NCBI GenBank assembly: GCA_016490735.1
Contig: JAEMWC010000073.1
Location: 482,501-546,500 of the forward strand
DNA length: 64,000 bases
From: Pachyseris speciosa
Taxonomy: Eukaryota; Cnidaria; Anthozoa; Scleractinia; Pachyseridae
Direction of reading: 5' to 3'
Part shown: piece after piece, positions 59,075 to 64,000 of the stretch
How positions within the stretch are numbered: the stretch's first letter is position 1
Layout of the letters: the number at the start of each line of letters is the position of its first letter
Notes under the pieces: model-generated
Databases searched by the model: none
Seen by the model: the letters and a program-made list of their open reading frames with translations, nothing else
What the model was told of the DNA's origin: nothing
Position numbers and translations under genes: made by a program

Positions 59075-59081
59075 TTATATA
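59075..59081 (-). promoter_or_regulatory. TATA box of the secreted peptide gene
   Basis: TATATAA on the minus strand, 58 nt upstream of the ATG, which leaves a leader of about 30 nt. Confidence 0.5.
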
Positions 59082-59914
59082 AAATTTTCAGATTTGGCAG
59101 TAACTAACCGATCCCAGTATGCACTAGGAAGCTATGCCCCAGTTTTCCCCATCCGGTCTATTTTTACCCCTTGTTGGCCCAAAAAAAAAAACATTCAACT
59201 TGGCAAAAGTAACCGCCAAAGTCCGTGGATTTTTTTTAGCAATCTAGAACAAAACAAAGGGAAAGGCATGTGTTAAACATGTAATTTTCGAATTCCGGAG
59301 GTAACTTGACATAAATCTTCAAACAAAAAGCAAGCGAAAGGAAACACTACAATTCTTAAGAGTATTTTGACCGAGAGCAGCTGTGGGCGTGGTCATCGGA
59401 AATATGAGAGGCCTTTTGTTAAGAAGGAGTTTCATATGTATCAAGTACCAATGCTAACCCTTACAACATACCATCAGCATGCTAATGATAAAACAACATT
59501 TGATGAAGGCATGTGAAAAACATATTCGAGGATCTTTTTATGAGAGGGAAGGGGAGAAGAAGATTTCGAAACTTGTACGTATCTGTTGAAAAATCCCGGC
59601 TATGCCGCTGAAACTTACATGGTTAGATGCTGCATAATCCTCTAAAATGGTCCAAGTGTTCCTAAGCCATACGACTTTTACTAGTCCCCTTTGCGCTCTC
59701 TTCGACTACAACGGCCCTGATACGGGATTTCCTCAATAGTTTTTCAAAGAAATCGCGGGCGGACCATCCTGATAATAGAGTAAACTGGTGAGTTACTTAA
59801 ATTTCGAACTGTGGACTTCTCAGTATTGTTAAAAAGCATTGCCAGCTGTTGTTTGTTTCTTAGCCTATCCTTACTTTCAGAAACTATTAATTTTTTTTTC
59901 CTGGTCCTCCAAGA
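59082..59914. other. No recognised gene
   Basis: No coding or repeat signal is recognised. Confidence 0.4.
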
Positions 59915-59936
59915 TAGGGTTAGGGCTAGGGTTAGG
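59915..59936 (+). repeat. Interstitial telomere-like repeat
   Basis: Three to four TTAGGG-type units (TAGGGTTAGGGCTAGGG) occur in a row. TTAGGG is the telomere repeat of cnidarians. It is too short to be a chromosome end. Confidence 0.7.
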
Positions 59937-60116
59937 ATTCAACCGAGCAAGGGCCTGGGTTAATTTATCTGTTCTGCGATTGTTTTGAAAAGCGGGAATT
60001 AATGTAAAATATTCTTCAAAACTTGGCACGACGAACGACTACATACATGTATGTGCAAACAGACAAACTTAGTTTTAATAGTAATCAGACAGTTAATTAT
60101 AGTTGAAATAAATAGA

Positions 60117-60140
60117 AGGAATACCTTTTGAGGTATTCCT
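60117..60140. repeat. Short perfect hairpin
   Basis: GGAATACC-TTTTGA-GGTATTCC followed by a T run. It resembles a simple terminator shape, but in a nuclear genome its meaning is unknown. Confidence 0.6.
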
Positions 60141-60404
60141 TTTTTCTCGATTTGACCGGAATGACCCAAAAATCCTGTACGATCTGCGGCGTCCCACTAG
60201 TTCCATGTTCCTTGATGAATTAAACGCGCGGTTTGGTGATCTTTTATTTAATACTCAGTCTCTTAAAGGCTGACTCAGTGTAAAAGGAACATGCTCGTCC
60301 CGTTCCGTTTTGAATAAGAAAAATTTGTCCTCTTCCTTTTAACCGAAAATTCTTCCCTGTTTTTCCATTCAAATAGAAAGCGCTCAATTCTCTTCCCCGA
60401 TAGC

Positions 60405-60795
60405 CCTTTTAAAAGAGAACTTTAGCAAAGACCACGGCAACGGCAACCAAAACGTCGTTTAAAAATATAACTTCTCGTTTTTGTGACTCTTTCGTAATTA
60501 TTCCAATTTCTTTAGTTTGCAAAGTGCTGACAAATTATCCAGGGACTAAATATGCATGAACGCCGTTAAAGTAAGAAAAAAGAAACACAAATTTAACCTC
60601 ATGGGCTCACGTTCTTCACAAAACCTAAAATTTGGTCATTTCATGTTGTTGTTTTGCAGAGGACGACAAAGAAATGTACCAAAATTCAAAATGCCCTTGC
60701 AAAACCATTGTTTCTGCTCACTGAATACATTGTTTTGTGGCGTTCTCGTTGCCGTTGCCGTCCTCGCTGTTATAGCCGCTCACTTTTCATTCTTT
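60405..60795. mobile_element. Fold-back MITE
   Basis: The left side has CACGGCAACGGCAACCAAAA and the right side the related reverse complement (TTCTCGTTGCCGTTGCCGTC). Internal parts also pair (TCATGTTGTTGTTTTGCAGA near 60640). I recall elements of this type as common in cnidarian genomes. The ORF at 60556-60798 lies entirely within it and is not a gene. Confidence 0.7.
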
Positions 60796-60979
60796 TAGCC
60801 CGCAAGGCTGTGAGGCCTTGACAGGAGTGTTCGTACTTAGGTCCCGCCGGCCAAGAGAACCGCAAATAGCTGTGCTCACAGATCTGGACGTTGTTGTTTT
60901 TCTCTTCGATGTTTTGCAGTTTTCAGTTTACATGATAACTATATAGGTATGTCATTTTTCTTTATAAATGATGGGAGCA

Positions 60980-61098
60980 ACTTCCGAATACCCAGCCACA
61001 TCATTTGCATTTGTCGGAACGCTTTAACGAGGTATAACACAATAGTCACCTTTGTTATTCAATGATATGCAAAAGAAGTGGCCGGGTATTCTGAAGTT
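60980..61098. mobile_element. Tiny fold-back element, ~32-bp arms
   Basis: The left arm (ACTTCCGAATACCCAGCCAC ... TTTGCAT) is matched by the reverse complement of the right arm (ATGCAAAAGAAGTGGCCGGG ... CTGAAGT) with few mismatches around a 55-nt loop. Confidence 0.8.
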
Positions 61099-61499
61099 TG
61101 ATGTTTTACTACGTATCCTATTATATACTGAAAAATTGCCGTCAATCTCTCGGGAAATTTAATCTTTTGAGTTAACTTGAGCTTAAGTTCTTATATCTTG
61201 ATGATCGATAATTCATAATTATTTACAACTGAGCACCACCACCAATGGATTGCATGTTTTTAATTCTTATCTTTCAATTGCTTTATTTGAATATTATACA
61301 TATTTGGCTTGTGTAACAAAGAGTTTTCTTGTTTCTTACAGTATAATTCTGAATGTCTTGGTAGATTTCATGCCATTGATATATTTTCATAATCTCATTT
61401 GTTTGAGCAGTTTCTTCGTTTTTAAGTTAGGTATATTATTGTCCTGGTATAGGATCTCTTCATATTCGCTGTAATTAGTATTATCTGTGAGTGAGGTTT

Positions 61500-63440
61500 C
61501 TGTGCTGATCACCTCTGCGCCTTTTACAATAACAATGTTATTGATGAGTCCAGTGAATTATGACCATCCATCAATTTGACTTTGCACATCAACAACAATC
61601 TAATGGACGAATGCAAGTGATTAAGCCCACCATTGATTTGACTTGTACAGTAACAGTCTTATTGATGAATCCAGTGAATTATAAAGTTATCCACTGATAT
61701 AGCTTTGCACAGCAATATCACTTCTAATGTATCTTTAAGTTGGGATGAGAAGAGAGCGTCTCGATAACAAAACACTCTAATTAACAAAAAATCGTTGTTT
61801 TCTATAGCTGATAAGAAAAACACGAGACCTCGTGGGACACACAGGTTTCTTCCATACAGAGGATGACTTCCACACATTCATTGATGATTTCTCCATGGTC
61901 ATATTACTTCCAATCATTTGCTTTTGTGTTCATCCACAATCACATGCAATAACATTTTAGTGAACATTACAGATGTCCACCCTGCTTATTGATCACCACT
62001 TTGACAGCAAGACTTCTGACAATGTGTGTTCATTAAAATGCGTGTAGTGAGAGCAAATGTCGACAAATATAAGCTTAAGCTTAATGTCGACACATAACAC
62101 TCCAATTCATGAATCCAACTGATTAAGCTCATCCATTGATTTGGTTTTGCAGATCAATAACAGTTTAATCAATGAATCAAACTCGTTAAGCTTAGCAATT
62201 GTTTTGGCTTGCAGAATGAGTGTACGCGATGAATCGAGTCCATTGATTCATAATGTCTTTCCAGATCAATAGCAGTGTAATTGATGAATCCCACTGATTA
62301 AGCCTATCCATTGATTTACCTTACACAATGACAATATAATTGATGAATCCAGTCCATTCATTAATACCTTGCAGATTAATAGCACTCTAATTAATGAATC
62401 AAACTAATTAAGCCCATCAATTCATTTGGTTTACAGAATGATGAACTAATTGACGAATCCAGTGCATGCATTAATAATGCATTGCACATCAATAGCAGTC
62501 TAATCAATCAATCCATCAATGAATCAATCCAATTGATTAAGCTCATCCATTCCTTTGGCTTGCAAATTCACATTGTAATTCATGACTTCAGTCCATTCAT
62601 AAATAATGCCAGGTTGCAAATCAGTAGCAGTCTAACTGATCAATCCAATTGATTAAGCTCATCCATTGCTTTGGCTTGCAAAATAACATTGTAATTCATG
62701 ACTTCAGTCCATTCATAAATAATGCCAGGTTGCAAATCAATAGCAGTCTAATTGATCAATCCAACTGATTAAGGCGATGTATTGATTTGCTTTGCAGAAT
62801 GACAATGTAATTGATGAATCCAAAACATTCATTAATAATACCTTGCAGATCAATACCACTATAAATGATGAATCCAACTGATTAAGCCCATCAATTGATT
62901 TAGCTTGCAGAATGACAATGTAATTGATCAATCTGGTCAATTTGTTAATAATGCCTTGCACGTCAATAGTACTGTAATAACTGATAAATTCAACTGATTA
63001 ATTAAGGCCATCCATTGATTTGCTTTCCAGAATGACACTGTATTTGATGAATCCAGTCCATTCATTGGTAATGACTTCACAGATCAACAGCATTATAAGA
63101 TCATCCATTGATATCCCTTGGGACATCAATAACAGTCTTTCTCTCATTGATGAATCCAACTAATTAGCCCATTCATTGATTTGGCTTCGAGAATGACAGT
63201 CTCATTGATGAATCCAGCAAATTATCAGACCAACCATTCATTTGGCTTGAAGACACAACAATGAAATGGATGAATGCAATGAATTATAACCCCATCCATT
63301 GATTTGCATTCCAGAATAACAGTATCATTCATGAATCCAGTCAATTCATTAATTTGAGTTTGGAAATCAGTAACAGTATAATTGATGACTCCAACTGATT
63401 AAGCCCATCTCTTGATTTGGCTTACAAAATACATCTAGCA
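61500..63440. repeat. Minisatellite, dimeric ~113-118-bp unit
   Basis: Two related half-units alternate. One is TGATGAATCCAACTGATTAAG, then CCCATCCATTGATTTGGCTTGCAGAATGACAAT in pieces. The other is TGATGAATCCAGTCCATTCA, then TTAATAATGCCTTGCAGATCAATAGCAGTCTAAT in pieces. They repeat across nearly 2 kb with substitutions and small indels; the units at 62640-62760 are close copies of the units just before. ORFs inside it are by-products. AG-plus-GATGAATC words recur each half-unit. Confidence 0.92.
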
Positions 63441-63442
63441 GT

Positions 63443-63737
63443 CTAATATAACTTAAGACTGTAGCAGTTCAGGTTTTCAGTTGTTGAGTATTCTCTCATC
63501 TGAAATGGGAAAAAAGAGATATTTTAAAAATCTTATAAATTGAAAGATACATCTATCAAGAACCATGTTGCTTACAAACCTATGGTGTACCTAAAAAATT
63601 CCTAATGAATTGAAAGTAAGCTAAAATTATAGTTGAAAACTTACCTTGTACTTTTCAGTGAGAGTTATCTGTCTGGCACCTGATATTGTAAGGTGCCAGA
63701 CAACCCACCCCACCATGAGGTGGGGGAGATTCAACTT
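63443..63737 (-). CDS. Candidate pair of terminal exons of an unknown gene
   Basis: The minus strand shows acceptor ATTCTCACAG, a 93-nt exon (63645-63737), donor AAG|GTAAGTTTTC, a 143-nt intron ending TTTTCCCATTTCAG, and an exon 63443-63499 ending TAG. Both exons are open in one phase (products include ITLTEKYK and MREYSTTENLNCYSLKLY). Against it, the first exon contains an 11-bp hairpin (TCTGGCACCT/AGGTGCCAGA), which is unusual for coding DNA. The family is unknown. Confidence 0.3.
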
Positions 63738-64000
63738 CTGTGAGAATTTTATGAAACTAGTATGTCGACATGGCTGTTTTCAAGTACAACTTTCATACAT
63801 TTTGTAATGTTTGACTTTGACATTCTGTTAACCTATAACTGATTCTAACTTTATAACTATTAATAGATCTCATCTATTATTACATTTCAAAGAGTAAAGT
63901 CTGTAATTTGGGTTTAAAGACCCTCAGTCACCTCTAAAGTCAATATTACTTGAAAGCAATTGATAATTTGACAGCATCATGATCAGAATAGTAGACATTA
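63738..64000. other. No recognised feature
   Basis: AT-rich DNA up to the window end; nothing is recognised. Confidence 0.4.

Noticed and set aside
59915..59936. Chromosome end (telomere)
   Set aside because: Only three to four TTAGGG-like units, with unique DNA on both sides.
60117..60140. Bacterial-type intrinsic terminator (hairpin plus T run)
   Set aside because: The genome is clearly nuclear eukaryotic, and no transcript ends there by any other sign.
60556..60798. 80-codon ORF with a hydrophobic C-terminus
   Set aside because: It lies wholly inside a fold-back MITE.
62737..62961. Minus-strand ORF with repeated INxL motifs
   Set aside because: It is produced by the minisatellite unit.

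Overview
The window looks like nuclear DNA of a cnidarian, most likely an anthozoan (stony coral or sea anemone). It is AT-rich and carries spliced genes with GT-AG introns, polyadenylation signals, tRNA-derived SINEs, an L1/Tx1-like LINE, many cut-and-paste transposons (hAT, pogo, Harbinger, ISL2EU) and fold-back MITEs. Several protein families match types I recall as multi-copy in coral genomes. The taxon is an inference from repeat and protein types, not from a marker gene. No bacterial features, CRISPR arrays or rRNA genes were seen.

Layout. 0.5-1.5 kb: a broken tyrosine recombinase (-). 1.5-3.4 kb: a segment bounded by inverted repeats. 3.7-4.9 kb: two TTAA-flanked MITEs. 5.0-6.1 kb: a C-terminal fragment of an unnamed transposase-like family (copy A). 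6.9-8.3 kb: a deleted pogo element. 10.9-11.7 kb: a decayed Harbinger transposase. 11.75-13.17 kb: an open hAT transposase reading frame cut off by a second pogo element (13.17 to at least 14.3 kb). 15.0-20.1 kb: an L1/Tx1-like LINE (-). 24.9-30.2 kb: a nearly full-length, multi-exon but dead copy (B) of the family seen at 5-6 kb. 30.25-32.4 kb: a two-exon HARBI1-like transposase (+). 33.3-34.6 kb: an apparently intact two-exon ISL2EU-type DDE transposase (+), convergent with an intact 604-aa SAP/SWIM-like/YqaJ nuclease gene (35.3-37.1 kb, -). 37.4-38.6 kb: a frameshifted OB-fold ssDNA-binding gene (+). 41.4-41.7 kb: a tRNA-derived SINE. 42-50.5 kb: a G+T-rich domain without long ORFs. 54.4-55.1 kb: an array of tRNA-like SINE units. 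55.6-58.7 kb: two convergent decayed transposon genes. 60-61.1 kb: MITEs. 61.5-63.44 kb: a dimeric minisatellite.

Three items are the most likely to be new. (1) Both pogo-type copies carry a 16-nt stem-loop of the replication-dependent histone mRNA type 28-31 nt after the transposase stop codon, with two compensating base-pair changes between the copies. (2) The seemingly empty 44.7-53.9 kb region holds, on the minus strand, a TATA box and a chain of tiny exons whose reading phases join into one ~58-aa basic peptide. (3) At 58.76-59.08 kb (-) there is a compact complete gene (TATA box, 53-aa ORF with a clear signal peptide, AATAAA) for a small secreted peptide.

Most recognisable genes belong to mobile elements and most are broken by single-base frameshifts and by TGA or TAG stops, some of which look like CpG-decayed arginine codons. 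The exceptions that remain open are the ISL2EU transposase (exons 2-3), the YqaJ-type nuclease, the hAT C-terminal frame and most of the LINE ORF2.
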